DNA of 56,839 nucleotides. Source: Burkholderiales bacterium (lineage in GTDB: Bacteria; Pseudomonadota; Gammaproteobacteria; Burkholderiales; Burkholderiaceae_C). Below, one piece after another: positions 46,604 through 55,506 of the stretch. Numbering within the stretch: the stretch's first letter is position 1; each line of letters starts with the position of its first letter. The position numbers and the translations under genes are program-made. Below the pieces are notes generated by a model. The model was given only the letters and a program-made list of their open reading frames with translations. It ran no database searches and had not been told where the DNA came from. The stretch is taken from assembly GCA_013044035.1 (NCBI GenBank), contig JABEVE010000106.1, forward strand, positions 1 through 56,839, given 5' to 3'.

Positions 46604-47599
46604 TCAGCGTGCCGCCTGAGTGGCAAGCTTCTGGCTGGCCTCGGTGTCGATCGCACGCCGTGCCGCAGCGGCAGGCGCCAACGATGCCTGGTCGGCGGCT
46701 GGCTGCCGACTGCCCTGGCGCACGAAGGCAACCACGTCGTGCAGCACCGGCGACATCCAGCGCAAGGGCTTGGCGAAACTGCCGATCAGGGTCTCGTGGT
46801 TCACGCCCGTGTACAGGTCGAGCGTGACCTGCGCGCCGTCGGCCTTGAGCTTGTCGGCCAGTTGCACGCTGTTGCGCTGCGGATTCACCAGACTGTCAAC
46901 CTTGGCCGCGCCGATGAACGTGCGCGGCACCTGCGCGTCGTGCACATGGTCGATGGGCATGCAGCCCGCCGGGTAGTCGGGAAAATGGAACACCGGCTGC
47001 ACGGCGCGGTCGGTGATGGGCAGAAAATCGTAGGGCCCTGCCAGGCCGATCCAGCCTGCCAGCATGGCGGGTTTCATGCCCACGCCTTCCAGCCAGCGCG
47101 GGTCGAGTGCCAGCATGGCGGCGTTGTAGCCGCCGGCGCTGTGACCCATGACGTAGAGTTGGTGCGGGTTGCCGCCGTATTGCGCAATGTCTTGGTAAGT
47201 CCAGGCCACGGCGCGGGCGTTGTCGCGCAGAAAGGCGGGGTAGCGCACTTCGGGGTAGAGGCGGTAGTCGGCAATGACGGTGACGATGCCGCGTGCCGCC
47301 AGCGCCTCGCCGACAAATTTGTACATCGCGCGATTGCCGCTGTTCCACGAGCCGCCGTAGAAGAACACCACCACCGGGTAGCCTGCTGCGGGCTGTGGGT
47401 TGCGGACACCGGTGATGGGCTGGTAGACGTCGAGCCGCTCGCGCGGCGCCGAGCCGTAGGCAATGCCACCACGGAACACGTACGTGTCGGTGGGCGTGAG
47501 GCGGTTGATCATCGCCACCGGCGAGCAGGCGGCGGCCAAAGGGGTCAGGCAGAGCAGGGCGAGATGTTTGAGCGAGCGGCGTGGGATGGCGGCGATCAT
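46604..47599 (-). CDS. Alpha/beta hydrolase lipoprotein
   Basis: A 331-residue esterase-like protein. A lipobox (LTPLAAAC) near residue 26 predicts a lipid anchor after signal peptide cleavage. The alpha/beta hydrolase fold shows VVVFFYGGSWNSGN (oxyanion region), the nucleophile motif VMGHSAGGYNAAM, and a likely catalytic His in GVNHETLIGSF. It resembles the BD-FAE/acetyl-esterase group. It lies between the ModE-like regulator and the binding-protein gene on the same strand; why an esterase should be in a molybdate cluster is unclear. Confidence 0.82.
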   Translation of the reverse strand: MIAAIPRRSLKHLALLCLTPLAAACSPVAMINRLTPTDTYVFRGGIAYGSAPRERLDVYQPITGVRNPQPAAGYPVVVFFYGGSWNSGNRAMYKFVGEALAARGIVTVIADYRLYPEVRYPAFLRDNARAVAWTYQDIAQYGGNPHQLYVMGHSAGGYNAAMLALDPRWLEGVGMKPAMLAGWIGLAGPYDFLPITDRAVQPVFHFPDYPAGCMPIDHVHDAQVPRTFIGAAKVDSLVNPQRNSVQLADKLKADGAQVTLDLYTGVNHETLIGSFAKPLRWMSPVLHDVVAFVRQGSRQPAADQASLAPAAAARRAIDTEASQKLATQAAR

Positions 47600-47677
47600 G
47601 GGCGTCGGTGATGGTGGATGGGGCACGGATCGTTGGCCGCGCACCATCCACACTACGCCCGGATGGCGTCGCCGGAT

Positions 47678-48250
47678 TCAATCGACTCTGCCACCTGCCT
47701 TGCGCGGGCGGCCACGGGGACGCGACGCGGTTGTGACGGGCATACCGACCGCGGCGTCAACCGCGGCGTTCACCATGGCGGCCTCGGGAGCCGCAACAGC
47801 CGCGCCGGCTTGCGCTAGAGGCGCGCCCCGATGTGCGGCGTCGCCTGCACCGGTCGAGTCGTCGGTAAATACATCGCTCGGCGCCTCGCCACCTTCGCGC
47901 AACAAGGTGTTGAACACCCGCATATCGGCCTCGATCGCGCGCATGGCCTTTTGCTCCAGGCGCCGGTAACGCCGCAGCACCTCATACCCCAGGGGCGTGA
48001 GCAGCGCGCCACCGCCGCCGCTGCCGCCCTTGCTCGCCTCCACCAGCGGCTCCTTGAAGGCGCGGTTCAGGCTGCTGGCCAGCAGCCAGGCGCGGCGGTA
48101 GCTCATGTCCATGTCGCGCGCGGCCGCCGAGATCGAGCCGGTACGCGCCAGCGCCTCCAGCAACTTCGCCTTGCCCGGCCCGATGGCCGTGCCCTGCTTG
48201 ATTTCCAGGCGAACCTTGGGAATGGGTGCTGAACAATCGGATGGAGACAT
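47678..48250 (-). CDS. ModE-like regulator with an AT-hook tail, no molybdate-binding domain
   Basis: A 190-residue protein. Residues about 12-120 match the DNA-binding domain of ModE, a winged helix of the LysR type: GPGKAKLLEALARTGSISAA, ARDMDMSYRRAWLLASSLNR, GGSGGGGALLTPLGYEVL. The C-terminal TOBE/molbindin part that senses molybdate in E. coli ModE (262 residues) is missing; instead there is an Ala-rich linker and PRGRPRK, an AT-hook DNA-binding motif. A matching operator lies 58 bases upstream of its start, so autoregulation is likely. Confidence 0.88.
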   Translation of the reverse strand: MSPSDCSAPIPKVRLEIKQGTAIGPGKAKLLEALARTGSISAAARDMDMSYRRAWLLASSLNRAFKEPLVEASKGGSGGGGALLTPLGYEVLRRYRRLEQKAMRAIEADMRVFNTLLREGGEAPSDVFTDDSTGAGDAAHRGAPLAQAGAAVAAPEAAMVNAAVDAAVGMPVTTASRPRGRPRKAGGRVD

Positions 48251-48651
48251 GGCAGCGACTCGGACTTGGCAATGGAAGGGAGTCCAACCGGGACTTCGTC
48301 AGACCCACGTTATACCCAAAAAATCATAACGCCTTCCGCCTCTGCACTCAAGGACATGCCGGGCCAACTCCAGTGCACTCGGTTCCCGCATGGGCGCCGG
48401 ACACGCCATACCTGCTGGACTGACCAGGCGACCAGCCGCGGCTGGACGGAGATGCCGCCGGGGACGTGATTCGGCGCGCACGGAGCCCGCAACGCACGCC
48501 GGACGCTCACCAGCCGTGGTCAGCCCGGCGTTGCGCACCGGTCCGACTTTGGCGGGAAGCGCACCGCCGTTGTCATGCGGCAGGCCTGTCGGTTTGCGAC
48601 CTATTCTGTCGCACTTGCCACGCACAATCCTCTCAACCCCAGGAGAGCACC
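48251..48651. other. 400-base intergenic region holding the ModE operator
   Basis: A divergent spacer between the ModE-like gene and the AAA ATPase gene. It holds the ModE box at 48308-48331 in a short AT-rich patch, and AGGAG at 48641-48645, the ribosome site of the ATPase. No RNA gene or repeat was seen in the rest. Confidence 0.6.
48308..48331 (-). promoter_or_regulatory. ModE box (operator)
   Basis: CGTTATA-N10-CATAACG. The E. coli modA operator, as recalled, has exactly the same arms and spacing (CGTTATA-N10-CATAACG). It lies 58 bases upstream of the ModE-like start, in an AT-rich patch that could also carry the promoter. This supports a molybdate- or tungstate-controlled regulon for the genes below. 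Confidence 0.85.
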
Positions 48652-50775
48652 ATGCGACGCAGCCACCTTGATTGTGAATCCGACCGTCCAGCCGCGAGCA
48701 CGACCCAGCTCGACCCCATCGTGCAGCTCTGGATCCTGCGCATCCTGTTGCCGCTGGACGGTTTGCACCGTCTGCTGACTGAGGGAGTCGGGAGCATGCC
48801 GCTGCTGGAACGCGTGGGCCTGCGCTCGCGCGACATCGACGACGAAGCCACCACGGCGACGCGGGAACGGCAGATCAAGCGCCAGCTCAAGCCCCTGTGG
48901 GACCGGGCCGAGCGCAGCGCCAGCGAGCTCACCGCGCCCCAGGCACTGACAGACAACGTCGCTCGTCTGGCCGCACTGGTGCATCTGTCCGAGACCGAAT
49001 GCCGCATCCTCGAATTCGTCTGCCTGCTGCACAGCGTGCGCGAACTCGACGACGCCGCCGACGCCCTGGGGCATCTGACGACGTCCAAACTGCAGTCCAT
49101 GCTGCAGCACATCCTGGCGCTGCCGGGCGACGCGGTGAAGCAGGCGCTGTCCTCGCGTGGGCAACTGATGCTCAGTGGGCTGATCAAGATCGAGAAATCG
49201 GGGCATTACCAACTGAGCGGCAAGCTGGAATTGTTGTCCGAACAGTTTGCCGACACCATCCTCGCGCCCGACGCCGACCCCATGGCCTTGCTGCGCGGCG
49301 TGGTCTCCCGCAGTGCGCCGCCCACGCTGCGGCTCGACGACTATCCGCACCTCGGCCTGAACCTGCCCATGCTCCTTGCCTATCTGCGCGAGACGCAGAC
49401 GCAGCAGCGGCCCGGCGTCAATGTGCTGCTGTACGGCCCACCCGGCACCGGCAAGACGGAACTCAGCCGCACCCTGGCGCAGGAACTCGGCTGCGAACTG
49501 TTCGAGATCGCCTACGAGGACGAAGATCACGACCCCATCGGCGGCGAAGACCGCATCCAGGCCTTCCGCGCCGCGCAGCGCTTTCTGCGGCGCGAGCAGA
49601 TCATGCTGCTGTTCGACGAGATCGAAGACGTGTTCCAGGGCGACAGCCTGCCGGGCCTGTTCGGCGCCGCCTTCCTGCGGTCCGGCGCCGGCCGCCGTTG
49701 CAAGGGCTGGATCAACCAGACGCTGGAGGGCAACACCGTGCCCACCTTCTGGCTGACCAACGCCGTTGCCAATCTCGATCCCGCCTACATCCGCCGCTTC
49801 GACTTCGTGCTGGAGCTGCCGGTGCCACCGCAGTCGGTGAGGCAGCGCATCGCCACCGCCTGCGTCGGTGAACAGGTCGATGCCGCCACCGTGCGCGCGC
49901 TGGCCGCGAGCGACGTTCTCGCCCCCGCCGTGCTCACCCGCGCCGGCGCCGTGCTGCGCACCATCGACGCCCGGCTGCCGCCGGAACAATCCGCCCCGGC
50001 CCTGCTGCAACTCGTCAACAACACCCTGCAGGCGCAAGGCCACGCCACCATTGCGGCGCACGACTCCAGCCGCCTGCCCGAGGTCTATGACCCCGCCTAC
50101 GTGCACACCGACGCCGACCTCGCCGCCCTGGCCGACGGCATCGCCCGCAGCGGCAGTGCCCGGCTGTGTCTGTACGGCCCACCGGGCACGGGTAAAACCG
50201 CCTACGCCCGCTGGCTGGCGCAACGCCTGCAGCGCCCGCTGCTGGTCAAGCGCGCCTCCGACCTGCTGAGCAAATGGCTGGGCGAGAGCGAACGCAACAT
50301 CGCCCGCGCCTTCCAGGAGGCCGAGCGCGAGCGCGCGGTGCTGCTCATCGACGAGGTGGATGGCCTGCTGCAGGAGCGGCGCGGCGCTACCCACTCCTGG
50401 GAAGTCACCCAGGTCAACGAACTGCTCACCCAGATGGAGGCGTTCTCCGGCGTGTTCGTCGCCACCACCAATCTGGTGCGCGGGCTCGATCAGGCCGCCC
50501 TGCGGCGCTTCGACCTCAAGGCCAAGCTCGACTACCTTCGCCCCGATCAGGCCCAGGCGCTGCTGCGGGCGTATGGCCTGCATCTGGGTTGGTCCTGCAC
50601 CGACGCCGCACAGCGCGCGGTGGCCCGCCTGCCCAGCCTGACGCCGGGCGACTTCGCGGCGGTCGTGCGCCGCCACCGCTTTGCCCCTCTGGCCGACGCC
50701 ACAGCCCTGGTGCGGGCGCTGGCTGACGAATGCACCCTCAAGGACGCGCCGAAGGCCGTGCTGGGGTTTGTGTGA
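48652..50775 (+). CDS. Two-domain AAA ATPase
   Basis: A 707-residue protein. About 240 N-terminal residues of mostly helical character (no family recognised) are followed by two AAA modules. Module 1 (about 255-420): Walker A YGPPGTGKTELSRTLA, Walker B MLLFDEIEDVF. Module 2 (about 500-700): Walker A YGPPGTGKTAYARWLA, Walker B VLLIDEVDGLL, and a segment like FtsH/Cdc48 sensor regions (VATTNLVRGLDQAALRRFD). Both P-loops and Walker B acids are intact, so both rings may hydrolyse ATP. ATG at 48652 has AGGAG 6 bases upstream. Function is unknown; remodelling of protein or DNA complexes is the usual AAA role. Base composition is like the core genome. Confidence 0.85.
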   Translation: MRRSHLDCESDRPAASTTQLDPIVQLWILRILLPLDGLHRLLTEGVGSMPLLERVGLRSRDIDDEATTATRERQIKRQLKPLWDRAERSASELTAPQALTDNVARLAALVHLSETECRILEFVCLLHSVRELDDAADALGHLTTSKLQSMLQHILALPGDAVKQALSSRGQLMLSGLIKIEKSGHYQLSGKLELLSEQFADTILAPDADPMALLRGVVSRSAPPTLRLDDYPHLGLNLPMLLAYLRETQTQQRPGVNVLLYGPPGTGKTELSRTLAQELGCELFEIAYEDEDHDPIGGEDRIQAFRAAQRFLRREQIMLLFDEIEDVFQGDSLPGLFGAAFLRSGAGRRCKGWINQTLEGNTVPTFWLTNAVANLDPAYIRRFDFVLELPVPPQSVRQRIATACVGEQVDAATVRALAASDVLAPAVLTRAGAVLRTIDARLPPEQSAPALLQLVNNTLQAQGHATIAAHDSSRLPEVYDPAYVHTDADLAALADGIARSGSARLCLYGPPGTGKTAYARWLAQRLQRPLLVKRASDLLSKWLGESERNIARAFQEAERERAVLLIDEVDGLLQERRGATHSWEVTQVNELLTQMEAFSGVFVATTNLVRGLDQAALRRFDLKAKLDYLRPDQAQALLRAYGLHLGWSCTDAAQRAVARLPSLTPGDFAAVVRRHRFAPLADATALVRALADECTLKDAPKAVLGFV

Positions 50776-50858
50776 GGCCGCGTGCGCTCTGCCAGCAGAT
50801 ACCCTCTTTGCAGCTTCAACCCTCCCTCCACATCCCCGCCCCAATCGAGAACCGCACC

Positions 50859-52313
50859 ATGCCGCCAGGACTGTCCAAATCGCGCATCATCAGCCACCGC
50901 CAATGTCCCAAGCGCCTGTGGCTGCAGGTCAAGCGCCCGGATCTGCTCGACGATTCGGCAACGCAATCCGTCCTGTCGGTCGGCAACACCGTCGGCACAC
51001 TCGCCCGGGCCATGATCCCCGACGGTGTGCTGATCGACGCCGCCGATCTGCGCGAGGCCCTGCGCCAAACAACCAGCGCCCTGGCGGCCAAGCCCCGGCG
51101 CGTGCTGTTCGAGGCCACGGCGCAGCATGACGGCGTGCTGGTGCGGGCCGACGTGTTGTCGCCGCTGCAGCGCGGCTGGCACATGATCGAGGTGAAGTCA
51201 TCGAGCAAACTCAAGGACTACCACGTCGAAGACGCCGCCATCCAGAGCTGGGTACTGCGCCAAGCCGGCGTGCCGCTGGCGGCGGAGTCCATCGCCGTGG
51301 TCGATACCGCCTACGTCTATCCGGGCCAGGGCCGCTACGCCGGCCTGCTGCGGCAGGAGGAGATCACCCGCGACGTGGCCGAACGTCGCGGCGAGGTGCC
51401 GCAGTGGATTGCCGCCGCCCGCAAAACCCTGACCGCCACCAAGGCGCCGCGCATCGACCCGGGGCCGCAATGCAACTCACCCTTCGCCTGTCCGTTTCAG
51501 GCGCATTGCATCCCGCCGGCAGAAGGCTACCCGGTGGACATCCTGCCCTACGGCGGCAAGCTCGCCACAGCGCTCAAGGCCGAGGGCTACGCCGACCTGC
51601 GCGACGTGCCCAAGAGCCGCCTGAGCAACCCCCGCCACCTGCAGGTCTGGCAGGCCTCGCGCAGCGGCAAGGCGGTGGTCGACCCCATCCTGCCCCAGAC
51701 CCTGCGCGCGCTCGGCTACCCGCGCACCTACATGGACTTCGAGAGCCTCAACCCGGCCATTCCCATCTGGCCCGGCACCCGGCCTTACCAGCAGGTCGTG
51801 TTCCAGTGGTCCTGCCACATCCAGACGCGGGGCGGGCGCGTCACCCACCGGGAATTTTTATCCGACGGCCCGCAAGACCCGCGGCACGCATTTCTCACCA
51901 CCCTGCTCGACGCCGTGGGCCGCTCGGGGCCGGTGCTCGTCTGGAACGACGCTTTCGAGAAAACCCGCCTGCGCGAACTCGCCACGATCTTCCCCGCGTT
52001 CGCTCCGCGCATCGACGCCCTCATCAATCGCCTTGTGGACCTGCTGCCGCTGTTCCGCAAACATTACTACCACCCCGCCATGATGGGCTCCACCTCGCTC
52101 AAGGACGTGCTGCCGACGATCGCCCCGGATCTTGCGTATGACGACCTCGAAGTGGCGAACGGAACCATGGCGCAAGAGGCGTTTCAGCGCATCTTGTTAC
52201 AGCGCATACCACAAAGCCAGCGAGAATCGACACGGCAAGCGCTGCTCCAGTACTGCGAGCGGGACACGGGGGCGCTGGTGCGGGTGGTGCGCGAGTTCGA
52301 AGCAAAGAATTGA
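50859..52313 (+). CDS. Cas4/RecB-like nuclease fused to a DEDD-type domain (DUF2779)
   Basis: A 484-residue protein. The N-terminal half looks like a Cas4/RecB nuclease: Cys16 in HRQCPKRLW, the PD-(D/E)xK core as Asp in LVRADVLSP plus EVK in MIEVKSSSKL, and three more cysteines at 205, 211 and 217 (CNSPFACPFQAHC), the pattern that holds a 4Fe-4S cluster. The C-terminal half is DUF2779 with exonuclease-like acids: MDFESLNPAIP (D293, E295), LVWNDAFEKTRLREL and YCERDTGALV. It probably processes DNA or RNA ends. It is 84 bases downstream of the AAA ATPase. The ATG at 50859 is used. Confidence 0.85.
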   Translation: MPPGLSKSRIISHRQCPKRLWLQVKRPDLLDDSATQSVLSVGNTVGTLARAMIPDGVLIDAADLREALRQTTSALAAKPRRVLFEATAQHDGVLVRADVLSPLQRGWHMIEVKSSSKLKDYHVEDAAIQSWVLRQAGVPLAAESIAVVDTAYVYPGQGRYAGLLRQEEITRDVAERRGEVPQWIAAARKTLTATKAPRIDPGPQCNSPFACPFQAHCIPPAEGYPVDILPYGGKLATALKAEGYADLRDVPKSRLSNPRHLQVWQASRSGKAVVDPILPQTLRALGYPRTYMDFESLNPAIPIWPGTRPYQQVVFQWSCHIQTRGGRVTHREFLSDGPQDPRHAFLTTLLDAVGRSGPVLVWNDAFEKTRLRELATIFPAFAPRIDALINRLVDLLPLFRKHYYHPAMMGSTSLKDVLPTIAPDLAYDDLEVANGTMAQEAFQRILLQRIPQSQRESTRQALLQYCERDTGALVRVVREFEAKN

Positions 52314-52324
52314 CAAAATCCAAT

Positions 52325-53635
52325 ATGCCAATCAACAACACAAAGACCAAGGTTACAAACGATTCTTCTCAGTGGTTTTCCCCCATCCCAAGCGCTTCGA
52401 CAGCCAAACGGCTGAGCCTGGATTTCGGGCTCCGATCAGATGACCTCTTTTTCCGTGAACTAATCGTTCCGGGAATCGGAAGCGTCTGGTTCGTCCGCCA
52501 GCTTTCCTGGCCCCTGGCCGCACTGGCATTGCGCAAAAAACTGCCGAGCTCGCGGCTTCGCCCGGCGGAAATCTGCTATGCAATCGAGGCTCTGGCGTGC
52601 AAACTGGAATTCAAGTACGGCGACAAGGACTCGCGCCGCACTCTCGGGCGGCGTGCCTTCGAACGCGACGAAAACGGGGGGCAGTGGTCGTTTTCGCAGT
52701 TGCGCAAGGTGACGAACTATGTCCGCAACACACATCGCCAAGCTGCCATACGCGCCATCCGCAGCGAACAGGGGCTCGGTCTTGCGCACGGTACACGCTT
52801 TGACCTCTTTGAATTGGAACCCGTTGGGCTGCAAATGGCCGAGGCATTCCTCTCGCAGCGTGTGGGCCAGGGGCGCGGAACCACACTTGAAACCTGGCTG
52901 CGCAACTGGATCGAAGGTCAACAACAAATTCCCGACAAGCCGAAAACCCTGCGCGAGGCGCTCACACCAGAGCGTGCAACGCAGAAAGAATGTGATCTGA
53001 TCCGCACGCGGCTTCTCGGAATCGATACGCTAGCTTGCAAGAAGCGGCAGCAGCTTGCACGTGTGATCGGGCGCGCAGCAAGTCTGTCCAGTATCGAGGA
53101 TGTCGACGTCACACGGCTGCGCAATGATGGCCATACTGCGCAGGCCGACGAAGTGCTTGCCGCGTGCGCTTTCGGCGCCATGCTCGACCGTGCCCGTGAC
53201 GTCGTCTCCAAACTGACCAGCGCAGTTGAGAGTGTCCGAGGGAGCGTTGCGCTCACAACGCTAGCCAAAGGTTCAGACATCCAAGGTGCGCTCGAGAACC
53301 TGCGCAAAGTCGCGAACAGCTATATCGAAAGGGCCGGCACTGCGAAAGTGCAGCTCGCTAGCTCACATGCCTTCGCCAAAGCATTCATTGATGACGATGG
53401 CGTTGGGGGTATACGATTTCTGGTGCAACGCTCCGACCAGGTTCTGGGGCTTGCGAATGGCACCGTCAGTCGCGGCCCTCTGTTTCGCATCGTCCCCTCT
53501 ACCGACGGCAGTGAAGCACCCGACAACACCGAGGACGATGAACAGGGGAGAGCGCCCGACTTCACCGGAAGAACATTCCGCCTTGCGAATCTGCACGCTC
53601 TGTTGCGCGATCTCAATGCCGGGGGCGCGCAATGA
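52325..53635 (+). CDS. Unrecognised 436-residue protein, first gene of a coupled set
   Basis: No family was recognised. Soluble, mostly helical by composition, without signal peptide or membrane segments. Visible features are an aromatic N-terminal part (FFRELIVPGIGSVWFVRQLS), a basic middle with several Arg/Lys clusters, and an acidic linker near the C-terminus (APDNTEDDEQGRAPD). The start at 52325 is 11 bases after the DUF2779 stop; TTG at 52310 would overlap it. Its stop overlaps the ATG of the PLD gene by 4 bases, so they are translated together. Base and codon use are less GC-rich than in the genes before it, a sign of transfer. Confidence 0.75.
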   Translation: MPINNTKTKVTNDSSQWFSPIPSASTAKRLSLDFGLRSDDLFFRELIVPGIGSVWFVRQLSWPLAALALRKKLPSSRLRPAEICYAIEALACKLEFKYGDKDSRRTLGRRAFERDENGGQWSFSQLRKVTNYVRNTHRQAAIRAIRSEQGLGLAHGTRFDLFELEPVGLQMAEAFLSQRVGQGRGTTLETWLRNWIEGQQQIPDKPKTLREALTPERATQKECDLIRTRLLGIDTLACKKRQQLARVIGRAASLSSIEDVDVTRLRNDGHTAQADEVLAACAFGAMLDRARDVVSKLTSAVESVRGSVALTTLAKGSDIQGALENLRKVANSYIERAGTAKVQLASSHAFAKAFIDDDGVGGIRFLVQRSDQVLGLANGTVSRGPLFRIVPSTDGSEAPDNTEDDEQGRAPDFTGRTFRLANLHALLRDLNAGGAQ

Positions 53636-55506
53636 AGGCCGAGACACTGCTCGACATATTCGAGCCGCCAGATGGCTTGGTCGGGCACAGCGCGGCCCTC
53701 GTCGCCATGTCGGGCGAGGAGAATTTTCTAGAGGATGCCATGCTGCGTTTCACGCGGCTGGTCCCGCGACAACGAGCGGAACTTGGCGTCACCTACGCGT
53801 TCCTCATGCTCGACGGACACGCATCAACGTCACGGCAGACGGTTTTTCCGCCTAGGCGCATCCCCGGTCTCCACGAGTTTCAGCCGCGCCAAGTCGACGC
53901 CAAATCGTTATTGCATGCGAAAGTCGCGCTGCTAGCGTTCTCTCAGTCTCGCATGGGCCCGCCCAGTCACCTGCGGTTGGCCGTGCTCACGGCCAACTAC
54001 ACGTATACCTCGGCACGGGAGCAACTTGAGTTGGTGTGGATCGTCGATGTTGCCCTCAATGGCAAGGCGGGCAGCGAGGACCGCGTTGATGTCGCGGCTG
54101 CGGGCAAGTTCGTGCAAGAACTCCTCGATGGGCGCTTCTACCGCGACAAGCAAGCGGGTTTGACCGCACGACTCGATACGCTTCTTGAAGTTTCGTCTTC
54201 AGTCGAGCCGGCCCGCCGCAACCGCAAGCCGCGCTTCATCCACTCGCTTGAGGCCCCGCTGTACGGCCAGATCCGCGAGCGTTTCCGCAGCGCGATAGAC
54301 AAGCCGAGGAACCTGCTGCTTTGTGGCTCCGGGTTCTACGAGGAGCCGTCACGTCATGCAGTCAAACCGGAAGTCTTAGCCAAACTTGAAGAATTGGGAA
54401 AGTTCACAGATACCTTTCGTCGCGTTGTCCTCGTTGAACCCGACAACGCCGGGGCTGTAGGGGAGTGGGCTAAAAATGGACAAACCGAGGGCTGGGAGAT
54501 TTTTCGGCCCTTTGATTCCCATTTCCATCGTCGGAGGCTACATGCAAAGTTCGTGTACGCGGGTCATCTCCGCGATGGCCAGGTGAGCAACGGTTGCCTT
54601 TATCTTGGTTCCGGAAACCTCTCAAAACGCGGCATTCTTTCTCACGGCAAGATGACCGGAGGGCATGTGGAGACGGGAGTGGTGTTTACTGTCAATGACC
54701 GTCTCGATGGCGATGCACTTGTGGAAAGATTCTTCTGTTCCTGCAGAAGTAAAAGCATTCGCGAAGGCGAATGGTCAGTCAATCAGCCGGGCGACGCTCC
54801 CGACGCGCAGCCCATCCTCGACGCGCCGCCGATCCTCTCTGCGGCCATCAAGCTGGAGCCGCGGCGCCTAGCTTTGTTCTGGCGCGATGACGTCGGCTCC
54901 GGTGCGCACGCGCGTATCTCATGGACGGGGCGCGACGGCTTCGATGTGATCCAGAGCCAAGACGACGTCCCGTTGAACGCCGATGAAAATCCGGCGGCAA
55001 TCTCCGTAAGCGATCAACGCGGTGCATGGACCGTGCCCGTCGTGGACGACACTGGGCGCGTCGGCTGGCAGCCGAAGGGGTGCGACACCTTCGCTGACGC
55101 ACTGGATGCTCTTCTCGACTTCCCTATGCGTCCGGCCGAGGACATGGACGAAGACGAGGAGGGCGAGGTCGTTGAAGGCAACACCAAAGACGCAGTGATG
55201 GGCCATGCGCAAGCTCAACAGACCAAGCACTATGCCCTGCACGCAGCAGCCGAACTCATTGAAAGCATCGCAGCGCTGCAATCGGCGTTGTCCGATCCGA
55301 TGTTTAACGACTGGCTCGATCATCTCGACCGGATGTTCCGCGCCTCATTCCCCAAGGATCTGATCAAAATTTGGCAGAAACATGGGCTCAATGTTTTCAT
55401 GCATCTCAAAAAGAAGGAGCTGTGTCCGTCGAGATGGAGCGACGATCAACGCCGGCGCTATGCCGAGATGCTTGACCGGCTGGCAAAGGTTTGGGAGCTG
55501 CAATGA
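53632..55506 (+). CDS. Phospholipase D/Tdp1-like protein
   Basis: A 624-residue protein with two HxK motifs of the PLD superfamily: LLHAKVALLAF (about 92-102) with N in LTANYTYTS (about 119-127), and LHAKFVYAGHL (about 303-313) with GSGNLSKRG (about 326-334). HxK followed by N, without the usual Asp, is the pattern seen in tyrosyl-DNA phosphodiesterase and PLD-type nucleases. The C-terminal 250 residues contain an acidic stretch (EDMDEDEEGEVVEG) and a helical end. It overlaps its neighbours on both sides by 4 bases (ATGA). DNA end-processing or nuclease activity is likely but unproven. Confidence 0.82.
   Translation: MKAETLLDIFEPPDGLVGHSAALVAMSGEENFLEDAMLRFTRLVPRQRAELGVTYAFLMLDGHASTSRQTVFPPRRIPGLHEFQPRQVDAKSLLHAKVALLAFSQSRMGPPSHLRLAVLTANYTYTSAREQLELVWIVDVALNGKAGSEDRVDVAAAGKFVQELLDGRFYRDKQAGLTARLDTLLEVSSSVEPARRNRKPRFIHSLEAPLYGQIRERFRSAIDKPRNLLLCGSGFYEEPSRHAVKPEVLAKLEELGKFTDTFRRVVLVEPDNAGAVGEWAKNGQTEGWEIFRPFDSHFHRRRLHAKFVYAGHLRDGQVSNGCLYLGSGNLSKRGILSHGKMTGGHVETGVVFTVNDRLDGDALVERFFCSCRSKSIREGEWSVNQPGDAPDAQPILDAPPILSAAIKLEPRRLALFWRDDVGSGAHARISWTGRDGFDVIQSQDDVPLNADENPAAISVSDQRGAWTVPVVDDTGRVGWQPKGCDTFADALDALLDFPMRPAEDMDEDEEGEVVEGNTKDAVMGHAQAQQTKHYALHAAAELIESIAALQSALSDPMFNDWLDHLDRMFRASFPKDLIKIWQKHGLNVFMHLKKKELCPSRWSDDQRRRYAEMLDRLAKVWELQ

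Noticed and set aside
48601-50844. A 747-codon minus-strand open frame opposite the AAA ATPase
   Set aside because: The + strand has two complete AAA modules with a good ribosome site; the minus frame is a compositional shadow.
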